DNA of 43,706 nucleotides from Fidelibacterota bacterium (lineage in GTDB: Bacteria; Fidelibacterota; Marinisomatia; SCGC-AAA003-L08; D37C17), in the NCBI GenBank assembly GCA_004124405.1, contig SCKP01000010.1, positions 1 through 43,706 on the forward strand, read 5' to 3'. The notes under the pieces were generated by a model. It saw nothing but the letters and a program-made list of their open reading frames with translations, made no database searches and had not been told where the DNA came from. A program made the position numbers and the translations under genes. Positions 34,183 to 43,249 of this stretch are shown here, piece by piece; the first letter of the stretch is position 1; each line of letters starts with the position of its first letter.

Positions 34183-34754
34183 TGACTGAAAAGAATGCAT
34201 CAAAAATTGAATCGCTGATTAAAGAATTACTTATCGAAATAGGGGAAGATCCAACAAGAGAAGGTTTGGTGAAAACCCCAGAACGGGTTGCAAAAGCCTG
34301 GCAATTTTTAGCAAATGGGTATAAAGAAGACTTGGGATCAATAATTAATGATGCCATATTTCGGGAAGATTATGATGAAATGGTAACGGTGAAGGATATC
34401 GATTTTTTCAGCTTATGTGAACACCATTTGCTTCCATTCTTTGGAAAGGCTCATGTCTCATATATTCCTAATGGAAAAATTATTGGACTTTCCAAAATTC
34501 CTCGAATAGTTGACATGTTTGGGCGAAGACTTCAAGTGCAGGAAAGAATGACCCAGCAAATTGCTGAAACTATTAATGATGTTTTGTCACCTAAGGGAGT
34601 TGCAGTTGTATTGGAAGGCCAACATATGTGTATGCAAATGAGAGGTGTGGAGAAACAAAATTCCTATGCCACCACCTCAGCAATGATTGGGCAATTCCGA
34701 AAGGACTCCAAAACCAGAGATGAATTCTTAAAGATAATTTCAATGAGGAAATGA
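34182..34754 (+). CDS. folE: GTP cyclohydrolase I
   Basis: 190 residues, standard length. It opens GTP to 7,8-dihydroneopterin triphosphate, the common precursor of folate and queuosine. Zinc ligands are seen in [12 protein letters not shown] (Cys and His) and [11 protein letters not shown] (Cys); [24 protein letters not shown] is the conserved core. The ATG overlaps the stop of the PTPS/QueD-like gene. Confidence 0.95.
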   Translation: MTEKNASKIESLIKELLIEIGEDPTREGLVKTPERVAKAWQFLANGYKEDLGSIINDAIFREDYDEMVTVKDIDFFSLCEHHLLPFFGKAHVSYIPNGKIIGLSKIPRIVDMFGRRLQVQERMTQQIAETINDVLSPKGVAVVLEGQHMCMQMRGVEKQNSYATTSAMIGQFRKDSKTRDEFLKIISMRK

Positions 34755-34765
34755 GGACGGAAATT

Positions 34766-34843
34766 AGAAACTTGAAATTTGAAAACAATTATAATTTTGA
34801 GACTAAATGTGTACAATCTTAAATCTTATATCTTAATTCTTCA
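34766..34843 (+). repeat. Low-complexity wordy intergenic sequence
   Basis: The folE-lpd gap contains AGAAACTTGAAATTTGAAAA and then AATCTTAAATCTTATATCTT followed by AATTCTT, short periodic words. A similar TTGAAATTTGAAAATAGAAC occurs after lpd, at about 36237-36256. No gene or terminator is seen. Confidence 0.35.
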
Positions 34844-34846
34844 ATT

Positions 34847-36229
34847 ATGTCCTCTTATGAAGTAATCATAATAGGTGGCGGACCCGGTGGGTATGTAGCC
34901 GCCATCAGAGCAGCTCAATTAGGGAAGAAGGTGGCTGTTGTAGAAGCCAATCATTTAGGTGGAATCTGCCTTAATTGGGGCTGTATTCCCACTAAGGCAC
35001 TGTTGAAAAATGCAGAAGTATTTGAGCTTGTCCAAAATGCAAAGAAGTATGGGATAGAAACAGGGAAGGTCTCGGTTAATTGGGAGAAAATGATTAAACG
35101 ATCCCGGGATGTAGCGAAACGGCTTTCAAAGGGGATTGAATTCCTCATGAAAAAAAATGAGATTGATTATATTCCAGAACGAGGAAAATTGTTAGGAAGC
35201 GGAAAAGTCGAAACCACTGATGCGGATAGAAAAAAAACTGAGATTTTAGCTGACAATATCATAATTGCAACCGGGGCGCGAGCCAAATGGTTTCCGGGGA
35301 TGGAGCCGGATGGCAAGCAAATAATTACCTATAAAGAAGCTATGATCCCGAAGAAACAGCCGAAATCAATGGTCATAATTGGTGCCGGAGCCATTGGTGT
35401 GGAATTTGCCCATTTTTACCATACTTTTGGAACAGAAGTTACACTCATCGAGGCTCTTCCAAATATCTTACCTATGGAAGATTTAGACATTTCTAAAGAA
35501 CTTGAAAAAATATTCAAGAAACGTAAAATGAATATTCTTACGAATACGATGGTGGACAAAATTGAAAAATTAAAGTCTAAGGTGAAAGTTCATTTAGAGA
35601 ATGGTGAGATTGTTGAAGCCGAACAAGCGCTCATCGCTGTGGGTGTTAAAGGGAATATTGAAGACCTGGGACTTGAAGATTGCCGCATTGCGGTTGACAA
35701 AGGCTGGATAAAAATAAATGAATACCTGCAGACATCCCTCCCTAATGTGTATGCCATTGGAGATGTGGCCGGCCCCCCCTGGCTGGCGCATAAAGCCTCA
35801 GCAGAAGGCATCATAGCTTCAGAGCATATAGCCGGACTTAATCCCGAACCCATGAAGTATGATAATATCCCCGGCTGTACGTATTGTCATCCCGAGGTAG
35901 CCTCAGTAGGGCTCACCGAAAAAGCAGCTCTAGAAAAAGGGTACGAAGTAAAAATCGGTAATTTTCCTTTTAGGGGATTGGGAAAATCCATGGCCGTGGG
36001 AGATACAGACGGATTTGTAAAAGTAATCTATGATGCCAGATATGGTGAAATGCTGGGCTGTCACATTATTGGCGCTGAAGCCACCAATCTTATAACCGAA
36101 GCAGTAATCGCCCGTAATTTGGAAACAACCCACCATGAAGTATTAAAGACCATACATCCCCATCCAACTCTGTCTGAAGCTATAATGGAAGCCACTGCCG
36201 ATGCATTGGGGGAGGGGATTCATATTTAA
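34847..36229 (+). CDS. lpdA: Dihydrolipoyl dehydrogenase (E3)
   Basis: 460 residues. It is the flavoprotein that reoxidises the lipoyl arm of 2-oxoacid dehydrogenases with NAD+. FAD motif GGGPGGYVAA near 10-19; redox disulfide C41/C46 in GGICLNWGCIPTK; NAD motif IGAGAIGVEFAHF; C-terminal HPHPTLSEA carries the catalytic His-Glu pair. It is the first gene of the 2-oxoacid dehydrogenase and lipoate locus running to lipA. Confidence 0.95.
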   Translation: MSSYEVIIIGGGPGGYVAAIRAAQLGKKVAVVEANHLGGICLNWGCIPTKALLKNAEVFELVQNAKKYGIETGKVSVNWEKMIKRSRDVAKRLSKGIEFLMKKNEIDYIPERGKLLGSGKVETTDADRKKTEILADNIIIATGARAKWFPGMEPDGKQIITYKEAMIPKKQPKSMVIIGAGAIGVEFAHFYHTFGTEVTLIEALPNILPMEDLDISKELEKIFKKRKMNILTNTMVDKIEKLKSKVKVHLENGEIVEAEQALIAVGVKGNIEDLGLEDCRIAVDKGWIKINEYLQTSLPNVYAIGDVAGPPWLAHKASAEGIIASEHIAGLNPEPMKYDNIPGCTYCHPEVASVGLTEKAALEKGYEVKIGNFPFRGLGKSMAVGDTDGFVKVIYDARYGEMLGCHIIGAEATNLITEAVIARNLETTHHEVLKTIHPHPTLSEAIMEATADALGEGIHI

Positions 36230-36284
36230 ATGTTTTGAAATTTGAAAATAGAACATTAATAACAAATACCCAAAACGATAATCA

Positions 36285-36554
36285 ATGGCAAAAAAAGAAA
36301 TTAGAAAATCTCAGAATAGAAGAATTAAATAAAAAGAAAAACAGGGAAAACTTGTATTGATGATTCTTGGTAGCGCCGCATTGATAGTTTTAATTGCAAA
36401 CGGCATAATATATTTTAAAAACCAATCCTCTTTCTCCTGGACGAATGTTGGAATTATATTTGCATGCGTTCCAATTTCCATTGGCCTCTATAGTGGAATA
36501 AAACAAATTGATGCAGAACTTAAAAATAGAGAAGAAATTGAATCTGATAATTAA
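36285..36554 (+). pseudogene. Small two-helix membrane protein gene with an in-frame stop
   Basis: From the ATG at 36285 the frame reads MAKKEIRKSQNRRIK, hits TAA at 36330-36332, then continues in the same frame as KEKQGKLVLMILGSAALIVL and onwards through a second membrane helix (NVGIIFACVPISIGLYSG) to the stop at 36554. Together this makes a credible small protein: a basic cytoplasmic start, two membrane helices and an acidic tail. The stop is one base from AAA (Lys), which fits the lysine-rich context. Alternatively a shorter intact protein starts at ATG 36360 or TTG 36357. Function unknown. Confidence 0.5.
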
Positions 36555-36581
36555 TATATCACAATTTCAATTAGAATTTAA

Positions 36582-37295
36582 TTGAACCCATTAGTAGAAA
36601 TAGCACCAAGACTAATTATATTGGATAAACCAGATTCCCTCTGGGAATATCTTTCAGCTGATAATGAAATTCAATATTTTTACTTAGGTCGTCAATCCTA
36701 CCAACCAGTATGGAAACTCCAAAAGCAGCTTCATGCTAAACGGGTGGCTGGCGACATCCCGGATGTGGTATTATTTGTGGAACATGATCACGTCTATACC
36801 TTTGGGAAAAATGCGGACACCAATAATTTATTAGAGTCTAAGCCAAGGAATGCAGAGGTAGTGCAAATTGACAGGGGTGGCGAAGTAACTTACCATGGTC
36901 CCGGTCAATTGGTCTGTTATCCCATTATTGATTTGCATGATTATAAAATGTCCGTTTCCTGGTATATGCGTCTGCTGGAAAATGTTGTCATAGATTGTCT
37001 GAAGTCCTATGGAATTGAATCGGGGCAAAAGGAAGGACTCACAGGTGTTTGGGTGGATGATGATAAAATTTGTGCCATGGGAGTGCGACTCTCAAAATGG
37101 GTCACCATGCATGGATTTGCACTGAATTTAAATCCGGACATGACTTATTTTGATGGGATGATTCCCTGTGGAATTTTTGAATATGGCGTTACCTCATTGG
37201 AGGATTTGGACATTCAGTTTAACAGTGATGATATCCGGACTGAAATTATGAATTCATTTAATTATTTTCTCTCAAAGGATACAAATGAAGTTTAA
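36582..37295 (+). CDS. lipB: Octanoyltransferase LipB
   Basis: 237 residues. It moves octanoyl from acyl carrier protein onto lipoyl domains. RGGEVTYHGPGQLV is the family signature, ICAMGVRLSKW has the catalytic Lys region, and MIPCGI the catalytic Cys. The start used is TTG at 36582; the protein is then slightly long at the N terminus, and a later TTG (36619) is possible. It overlaps the fused E1 gene by 11 bases and serves, with lipA at the far end, to lipoylate the E2 encoded here. Confidence 0.93.
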   Translation: MNPLVEIAPRLIILDKPDSLWEYLSADNEIQYFYLGRQSYQPVWKLQKQLHAKRVAGDIPDVVLFVEHDHVYTFGKNADTNNLLESKPRNAEVVQIDRGGEVTYHGPGQLVCYPIIDLHDYKMSVSWYMRLLENVVIDCLKSYGIESGQKEGLTGVWVDDDKICAMGVRLSKWVTMHGFALNLNPDMTYFDGMIPCGIFEYGVTSLEDLDIQFNSDDIRTEIMNSFNYFLSKDTNEV

Positions 37296-39282
37296 GGGAT
37301 TTACAAAAAAACAATTATTGGAAATCTATCAGCAAATGGCATTATCCCGTTACTTGGATGACAAACAGTTAATATTACTCAAACAGGGAAAGGGCTTCTT
37401 TCATATTGGTGGGGCTGGTCATGAAGCTGCCGGCATGGCTGCCGCCCTGGCATTCAAACCTGGCTTTGATTATGCCTATCCTTATTATCGAGAACAAGCC
37501 TTTTGCTTAGGCTGGGGTATGACCAGTAGAGAACATCTTTTGGCATTTTTAGCAAAGGAAGATGACCCAAGTTCAGGTGGGCGACAAATGCCGCAGCATT
37601 ATGGGCATAAAGAATTAAAAATCGTAAGTCAGTCAAGCTCTACCGGAACCCAATTTCTCCAAGCCGTAGGAGCTGGATTTGCTCTCCAGAGAAATGGAGA
37701 AAATGGAGTTGTATATACCAGCTCCGGTGAAGGGACATCCAGTCAGGGAGATTTTCATGAAGCCTTGAATTGGGCCAGTAGAGATAAATCGCCAGTAATT
37801 TTTCATATTGAAAATAATGGCTATGCTATATCCGTTCCTATTGAAGACCAAACTGCCGGAGGGTCAGTCTATAAAATAAGCGCTGGCTATGATAATCTGG
37901 CACGCTTTAATGTGGATGGAACTGATTTCTTTGAAACCCATCTCGCCTTTAAAAAAGCTGTAGAAAGGGCTCGTAGAGGAAAGGGACCATCCCTTATTCA
38001 ATCGGATGTTGTACGCTTATTGCCACATTCCTCATCTGATGATCAGCGGAAATATCGCCCTAAAGAAGAATTAGAAGCAGATCGAAAGCGGGATCCCCTG
38101 TTGGTATTCGCAAAGACCTGTATTCTTAAAAAAATAGCAAGCCAGAATGATTTTGACCTTATAATGGAAAAAGTGAAAACTGAGGTAGATTCTGATGCTG
38201 AATGGGCTGAGGTGCAAGCTGATCCCAATCCAGAAGAAAGTATGAGTAATATTTTCGCTGAAAATACCAAATTCACTCAGACCGAGCCCCAACCTAATGC
38301 CTCAGAAAATATTGTACTGGTAGATGCCATTAATCATGCCTTAGATGAAGAGTTGACCCATAATGATAAAATGATGGTTTATGGTCAGGATGTTGCCGGG
38401 GGAAAGGGAGGAGTATTTACAGCTACTCGAGGACTTACTGATAAACATGGTGTTAATAGAGTATTTAATTCCCCCTTGGCAGAATCATCCATTATAGGGA
38501 CTGCCATTGGTCTGGCAACTCTTGGGTACAAGCCTGTAGTTGAAATTCAGTTTGGCGATTATATCTGGTACAGCATGATGCAAATACGAAATGAGGTTGC
38601 AACCATGCGCTATCGTTCCAATGGAAAATGGAGTTGCCCCCTTGTCATGCGAGTTCCTGTTGGTGGATACATTCATGGGTCACTCTGTCACAGCCAATCT
38701 ATTGATGGTTATTTCACCCATTTACCTGGAATTTATATTGCCTATCCCTCCAATGCGTCGGATGCAAAAGGATTATTGAAAATGGCCTGTCGGATGGATG
38801 ATCCGGTCATGTTCATGGAACATAAAGGATTATACCGTCAGGGGTTTGCATCGTCTCCTGAACCCGATGAAAATTATCTCCTTCCATTTGGAAAGGCTCG
38901 TATTGTTCAGGAAGGCTCAGAAATAACCATTATTACCTGGGGAGCATTGGTGCAAAAATCAATTGAAGCTGCTCGTAATTCCGGACTATCCATAGAAATA
39001 ATTGACCTGCGAACTTTAAATCCCTTGGATATGGAAACTATTTTAATATCCCTCCAAAAAACGAACCGCGCCATTGTGGCTCATGAAGATAATCTCACCA
39101 ATGGGTTTGGCGCTGAAATTTCCGCTAGAATAAGCGATGAAGGGTTTAAATATCTGGATGCGCCCATAAAACGGGTGGCATCAAAAGACTCTCCGGTTGC
39201 CTATGCAGAAGTGCTGGAAAATGAGCTTTTGGTACAAACCTCCTGGATTGAAACTGCCATTAAAGATTTAGCAGCATTCTAA
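37285..39282 (+). CDS. 2-oxoacid dehydrogenase E1, alpha and beta subunits fused
   Basis: 665 residues. The alpha part (about 1-320) has the thiamine-diphosphate motif SSGEGTSSQGDFHEALNWA and IENNGYAIS; the beta part (about 345-660) has YGQDVAGGKGGVFTATRG, EIQFGDYIW and PVGGYIHGSLCHSQSIDG. Fused E1s of this pattern resemble branched-chain 2-oxoacid or pyruvate dehydrogenase; I lean towards the branched-chain type, without proof. It decarboxylates a 2-oxoacid and loads the lipoyl arm of the E2 encoded two genes later. Confidence 0.9.
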   Translation: MKFKGFTKKQLLEIYQQMALSRYLDDKQLILLKQGKGFFHIGGAGHEAAGMAAALAFKPGFDYAYPYYREQAFCLGWGMTSREHLLAFLAKEDDPSSGGRQMPQHYGHKELKIVSQSSSTGTQFLQAVGAGFALQRNGENGVVYTSSGEGTSSQGDFHEALNWASRDKSPVIFHIENNGYAISVPIEDQTAGGSVYKISAGYDNLARFNVDGTDFFETHLAFKKAVERARRGKGPSLIQSDVVRLLPHSSSDDQRKYRPKEELEADRKRDPLLVFAKTCILKKIASQNDFDLIMEKVKTEVDSDAEWAEVQADPNPEESMSNIFAENTKFTQTEPQPNASENIVLVDAINHALDEELTHNDKMMVYGQDVAGGKGGVFTATRGLTDKHGVNRVFNSPLAESSIIGTAIGLATLGYKPVVEIQFGDYIWYSMMQIRNEVATMRYRSNGKWSCPLVMRVPVGGYIHGSLCHSQSIDGYFTHLPGIYIAYPSNASDAKGLLKMACRMDDPVMFMEHKGLYRQGFASSPEPDENYLLPFGKARIVQEGSEITIITWGALVQKSIEAARNSGLSIEIIDLRTLNPLDMETILISLQKTNRAIVAHEDNLTNGFGAEISARISDEGFKYLDAPIKRVASKDSPVAYAEVLENELLVQTSWIETAIKDLAAF

Positions 39283-39283
39283 T

Positions 39284-40459
39284 ATGACGGCATTGGCTGA
39301 TTATATAATTCGCAAACAGGTACCATTAGGTGAAAATCCAGAGTTGCCAAAATTCAGAGGAAATATTGGAATTGCCCAGGGATGGATTTCAATAGTTGCC
39401 AATTTTATTATATTTGTTTTAAAGTTAGTTTTTGGATTTATTTCCAATAGTATTGCCCTCATTGCCGATGCCTTTCATTCCCTTTCCGATATGGCCAGCA
39501 GTGGAGTGGTCGTCTTCGGGTTTAAAATGGCTTCCAAACCAGCAGACAAGGAACATCCTTTTGGACATGGAAGGGCTGAAACCATTGCGGCGCTCACCAT
39601 CTCTATTCTAATTGGATTTACCGGAATTGAATTTATCAAAACTAGTATTACCCGATTTATGAATCCAAACTCCATTGAAGTCAGTTGGGCTGTAATTTTG
39701 GTGGTTTTAATTACCATTGTATTAAAGGAAGTGTTGGCGCGATTAAGTTATAATTTAGGGGATAAAATAAATTCAAGTACACTCATTGCAGATGCTATAC
39801 ATCACCGCAGTGATATGTGGTCTTCTGTATTGGTATTATCAGCATTTGGCGGCGCTTGGTTGGGATATCCTAAAATAGATGCCATCATGGGATTGGGTGT
39901 GGCTGGGATGATGATTCAATCCGCTTATGCAATTGCCCGCACAGCTATTGATGATCTTCTGGGCAAACCTGTGGATACAGAGACTATCAAAAATATTAAA
40001 GAATATGCCATGCAATCCCCAGAAGTATCCAATGTCCACGACATCGTAGTTCACAGTTATGGTGCACATCGGTTTATTTCCCTGCATTTAGAAATTGCAG
40101 AGGGTAAAAGCCCTGAAAGTATGCATGATATTGCAGATAGTGTGGAAAAATTATTATCCCATGAAATGGAAGCAGATGTGATAACGCATGTGGATCCTGT
40201 GTCTCTGGGAGGCAAAGAAATTGCTATCATTAAGGATATCATCTTAAAAAATCAAAAATTGTTCAACTTAGAGGAATCTATTCAGGATTTACGGATTGTA
40301 AAAAACCATCATGTGGAATCTATCCTATTCCAGGTACCAGTTCCGGTAGAATTTAACAAGCAGGAAAAATTTAGTAAAAAGTGCAGTGAGGATTTGAGTA
40401 AAAAATATCCGGATTGCAAAATTGATATCGAATTTAAATCTCAAATGAGTATGAGGTAA
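39284..40459 (+). CDS. Cation diffusion facilitator (CDF) transporter
   Basis: 391 residues, six membrane segments and a C-terminal cytoplasmic domain. Metal-site motifs ADAFHSLSDM in segment 2 and ADAIHHRSDMWSS in segment 5 are the HxxxD pairs of zinc/iron/manganese exporters, and HPFGHGRAE is the family loop. Unusually it lies between E1 and E2 of a 2-oxoacid dehydrogenase, one base after E1 and two before E2, so it is almost surely co-transcribed. The metal is not determined. Confidence 0.9.
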   Translation: MTALADYIIRKQVPLGENPELPKFRGNIGIAQGWISIVANFIIFVLKLVFGFISNSIALIADAFHSLSDMASSGVVVFGFKMASKPADKEHPFGHGRAETIAALTISILIGFTGIEFIKTSITRFMNPNSIEVSWAVILVVLITIVLKEVLARLSYNLGDKINSSTLIADAIHHRSDMWSSVLVLSAFGGAWLGYPKIDAIMGLGVAGMMIQSAYAIARTAIDDLLGKPVDTETIKNIKEYAMQSPEVSNVHDIVVHSYGAHRFISLHLEIAEGKSPESMHDIADSVEKLLSHEMEADVITHVDPVSLGGKEIAIIKDIILKNQKLFNLEESIQDLRIVKNHHVESILFQVPVPVEFNKQEKFSKKCSEDLSKKYPDCKIDIEFKSQMSMR

Positions 40460-40461
40460 TT

Positions 40462-41772
40462 ATGACAGATGTTGTAATGCCCAAAATGGGTGAATCAATT
40501 ACAGAAGGGACTATCCTTGAATGGAAAAAGCAGGTAGGGGATAGTATTGCCAAAGATGAGACCTTATTAGAAATTGCCACAGACAAAGTGGATTCTGAAA
40601 TTCCATCACCAGCATCTGGAACGATTGTAGAAATTCTTGCTCAAGTGAATGATACTATACCCGTTGGTGATGTCATTGCAAGAATTGGATCTGCAGATGA
40701 AAAGGTGGATAATGCACCAGAAAAAACGGAAGAAATTGCTGATGAAACACAAAAGCCTCAGACTGAACCAACTGCAAAACCGGAAACAAATCAAATAGAA
40801 GCAGTCTCTACTCTTCCCACTCAAAAAGATAAAGTCAAATCATCTCAGAAGAGATTTTATTCACCATTGGTTAAATCCATAGCCAGAGAGGAAGGACTAT
40901 CTCAAAGTGAACTGGATGCAATTCCCGGATCTGGCAGAGAGGGCCGCGTGAATAAATCGGACATCCTTAATTTTATTGCCAACCGAGGTAAGGAAGTAGC
41001 ACCGATAATTTCCCAAGCACCATCAGTATCTCCTTCAAAACAGCCTGTTCAATTGGCTATGTCAGATGAAGTTGAGCCCATGTCACGTATGCGTAAACGA
41101 ATTGCAGACCACATGGTGCAATCTTTGCAGACATCCGCTCATGTTTATACTGTAGTTGAGGCGGATGTAACCAATTTGGTACAAATTCGTGCAGAGAATA
41201 AGGAGTCATTTAAAGCCAAATCTGGAGTAAATCTAACTTATACTCCCATGCTATTAGATGCCTGTATTCGAGCCATTCAGGAATTCCCTCTAATGAATGC
41301 TTCCTTAGATGGGGATAATATCGTGCACCACCGAAATATCAATATGGGTGTGGCTGTGGCATTGCCGGATGATAATCTTATTGTCCCAGTAATTCATTCA
41401 TCAGAAGAGAAAAACTTTTTAGGTTTAGCACGTTCGGTTTCTGACTTAGCGGGTAGGGCTCGAGAAAACAAGCTTACTCCGGACGAAATATTTGGCTCCA
41501 CTTTCACCGTTACCAATCCCGGGGTGTTTGGCGGACTATTTGGAATGGGTATTATCAATCAGCCCAATGTGGGAATACTCTCAATAGGCTCTTTCCAAAA
41601 GCGGCCAGTAGTGAAGGAGACTGAATATGGCGATACTATTGTAGTGCGGAGTATGGTTTATCTAACCCTCAGTTATGACCATCGAATTATTGATGGCGCC
41701 TATGGTACCAAGTTTCTGGCACGGTTGGTAGAAATAATTGAACAGTATAATAATGATAGAATCAAAAATTAA
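40462..41772 (+). CDS. Dihydrolipoamide acyltransferase (E2)
   Basis: 436 residues. One lipoyl domain (1-75; lipoyl Lys42 in TDKVDSEI), an Ala/Pro/Glu/Thr-rich linker (about 80-125), an E1/E3-binding domain (about 129-168: SPLVKSIAREEGLSQ), and the catalytic domain with DHRIIDG near the C terminus. It transfers acyl groups to CoA. It is the core of the complex with the fused E1 and lpd nearby; lipA follows after six bases. Confidence 0.94.
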   Translation: MTDVVMPKMGESITEGTILEWKKQVGDSIAKDETLLEIATDKVDSEIPSPASGTIVEILAQVNDTIPVGDVIARIGSADEKVDNAPEKTEEIADETQKPQTEPTAKPETNQIEAVSTLPTQKDKVKSSQKRFYSPLVKSIAREEGLSQSELDAIPGSGREGRVNKSDILNFIANRGKEVAPIISQAPSVSPSKQPVQLAMSDEVEPMSRMRKRIADHMVQSLQTSAHVYTVVEADVTNLVQIRAENKESFKAKSGVNLTYTPMLLDACIRAIQEFPLMNASLDGDNIVHHRNINMGVAVALPDDNLIVPVIHSSEEKNFLGLARSVSDLAGRARENKLTPDEIFGSTFTVTNPGVFGGLFGMGIINQPNVGILSIGSFQKRPVVKETEYGDTIVVRSMVYLTLSYDHRIIDGAYGTKFLARLVEIIEQYNNDRIKN

Positions 41773-41778
41773 ACTTCA

Positions 41779-42663
41779 ATGTTAGCTCAAACACCAATTA
41801 AAAAACGAACCCGCCCTGACTGGCTGAAAATAAAACTCATTACATCTGGAAAGTTTTTGGAAACCCGAAAACTGATTCGGGAGAATAATCTTCATACGGT
41901 CTGTGAAGAAGCAAGATGTCCTAACATTTACGATTGCTGGGGAAGACAGATCGCCACCATCATGATTTTGGGCGATACTTGTACTCGTTCCTGTGGATTT
42001 TGCTCTGTGAAGACTGGGAAGCCACTTTCGGTAGACATATTGGAGCCGATCCGTACGGGACATACGGTGAATGCTATGAATCTGCGTCATGTGGTCATAA
42101 CCTCTGTAGATCGAGACGATTTGAAAAATGATTACGGAGCAGAGATTTGGGCGGAGACTATTAAACAAATTCGCCTACAATCTCCAGATTGCACCATAGA
42201 AGTATTAACGCCTGATTTTAGAAATTATCGCCCTGCATTCGAGCAGGTATTTCAGGCAAGACCGGATATTTTTTCTCATAATGTCGAATGTGTCCGGCGA
42301 ATATCAAAAGGGGTGCGTCCCCAATCTGATTGGAATCGATCCCTTTCAATACTCAGGGCTTCCGTTGCATGGGGGTTGAAAACCAAAACAGGTATGATGG
42401 TGGGATTGGGCGAAAATGATTCCGAAGTTTTGGAAACTATGCAGGAATCCGCAGATTTAGGAATTGCCATATTTAACATTGGTCAATATCTACAGCCCAC
42501 GCTCAATCATTTACCGGTTCAGAGATTTGTTCATCCAGATACATTTGATATGTTTAAAGAAAAAGGTCTTGCGATGGGCTTTGCAGTGGTTGAGTCAGGA
42601 CCATTGGTGCGATCGTCTTACCATGCAGATGAACAAGCCCGGCGCTTAGAGCAAGCCAATTAA
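41779..42663 (+). CDS. lipA: Lipoyl synthase
   Basis: 294 residues, radical SAM. It inserts two sulfurs into octanoyl groups. The auxiliary cluster cysteines are in CEEARCPNIYDCWG, and the SAM cluster motif is CTRSCGFC (CX3CX2C). VGLGENDSEVLETM and QYLQPT fit the family. With lipB upstream, the locus supplies its own cofactor for E2. Confidence 0.96.
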   Translation: MLAQTPIKKRTRPDWLKIKLITSGKFLETRKLIRENNLHTVCEEARCPNIYDCWGRQIATIMILGDTCTRSCGFCSVKTGKPLSVDILEPIRTGHTVNAMNLRHVVITSVDRDDLKNDYGAEIWAETIKQIRLQSPDCTIEVLTPDFRNYRPAFEQVFQARPDIFSHNVECVRRISKGVRPQSDWNRSLSILRASVAWGLKTKTGMMVGLGENDSEVLETMQESADLGIAIFNIGQYLQPTLNHLPVQRFVHPDTFDMFKEKGLAMGFAVVESGPLVRSSYHADEQARRLEQAN

Positions 42664-42677
42664 TAAAGGGAATTACC

Positions 42678-43037
42678 ATGGAAGCCATATCCGTTTTTAA
42701 AGACCTCGTCTTAAATATGCCGGAAAAACCAGAACGGTTGGAGCAAATAAAATCAGGGCTTATTAAGAGTATCAATGCCAATCGCCCCAGTTTCAGGAGT
42801 TTTCCATCCCGGGTATCCAATTGGATCAAGCAGGGCTATAGGGATGATCCACGGAAAGAACAGGTGAGTTTTTATGAGAATATGTCCTTTGATGATATTG
42901 TTAATTTCCAGAAGGATAATATCGCAGGGAGACCCAGGGTTATCACCTTGCTAACGGACACCAAACAAGTAAATTCAGTAGAACTTAGTCAATTTGGGAA
43001 GGTGATTAAGTTGAAGAAAAAGGATATATTGAATTAA
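42678..43037 (+). pseudogene. C-terminal remnant of an M16 (insulinase-type) peptidase
   Basis: 119 residues that match only the last part of Bacteroidetes-like M16 peptidases: NRPSFRSFPSRVSNW, QGYRDDPRKEQV, FDDIVNFQKDNIAGRP and a closing GKVIKLKKKDI. Full-length proteins of the family have about 900 residues, and the zinc motif HxxEH lies far upstream of this part, so nothing catalytic is left. An ATG with an AAAGGGA site stands at the front, so a short product may still be made. It sits at the end of the lipoate operon, followed by a terminator. The truncation is probably a deletion scar. Confidence 0.75.
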
Positions 43038-43058
43038 CTGAAAATACGATGGAAAAAT

Positions 43059-43088
43059 AAAAGCCCTCGATGTTTTGAGGGCTTTTTT
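43059..43088 (+). terminator. Intrinsic terminator of the lipoate/M16-remnant operon
   Basis: AAAGCCCTC pairs with GAGGGCTTT around a GATGTTTT loop and is followed by a run of T. It ends the + strand operon that began at lpd. Confidence 0.75.
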
Positions 43089-43121
43089 ATAACCAATAGA
43101 ATTTTTAACAAATATTGATAG

Positions 43122-43224
43122 AAACCGTTTCAATGGTTCATAATATTGTTCCTTCGGTTAGCCCACGATTTTAAAATCGTGGGTTGCTCAATATTATTAT
43201 TTCAATAAACCATTTTAATGGTTT
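43122..43224. repeat. Composite palindromic element (REP/MITE-like)
   Basis: The layout is symmetrical: AAACCGTTTCAATGGTTC (43122-43139), then TAATATTG, then the perfect palindrome CCCACGATTTTAAAATCGTGGG (in parts CCCACGATTTT at 43162-43172 and AAAATCGTGGG at 43173-43183), then CAATATTA, then AAACCATTTTAATGGTTT (43207-43224). The outer units are copies of one another and are themselves palindromic. This is the style of REP elements mobilised by RAYT (TnpA_REP) transposases. No transposase is in the window. Confidence 0.6.
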
Positions 43225-43249
43225 AGAAGAGGATACTATTACAATTTAC

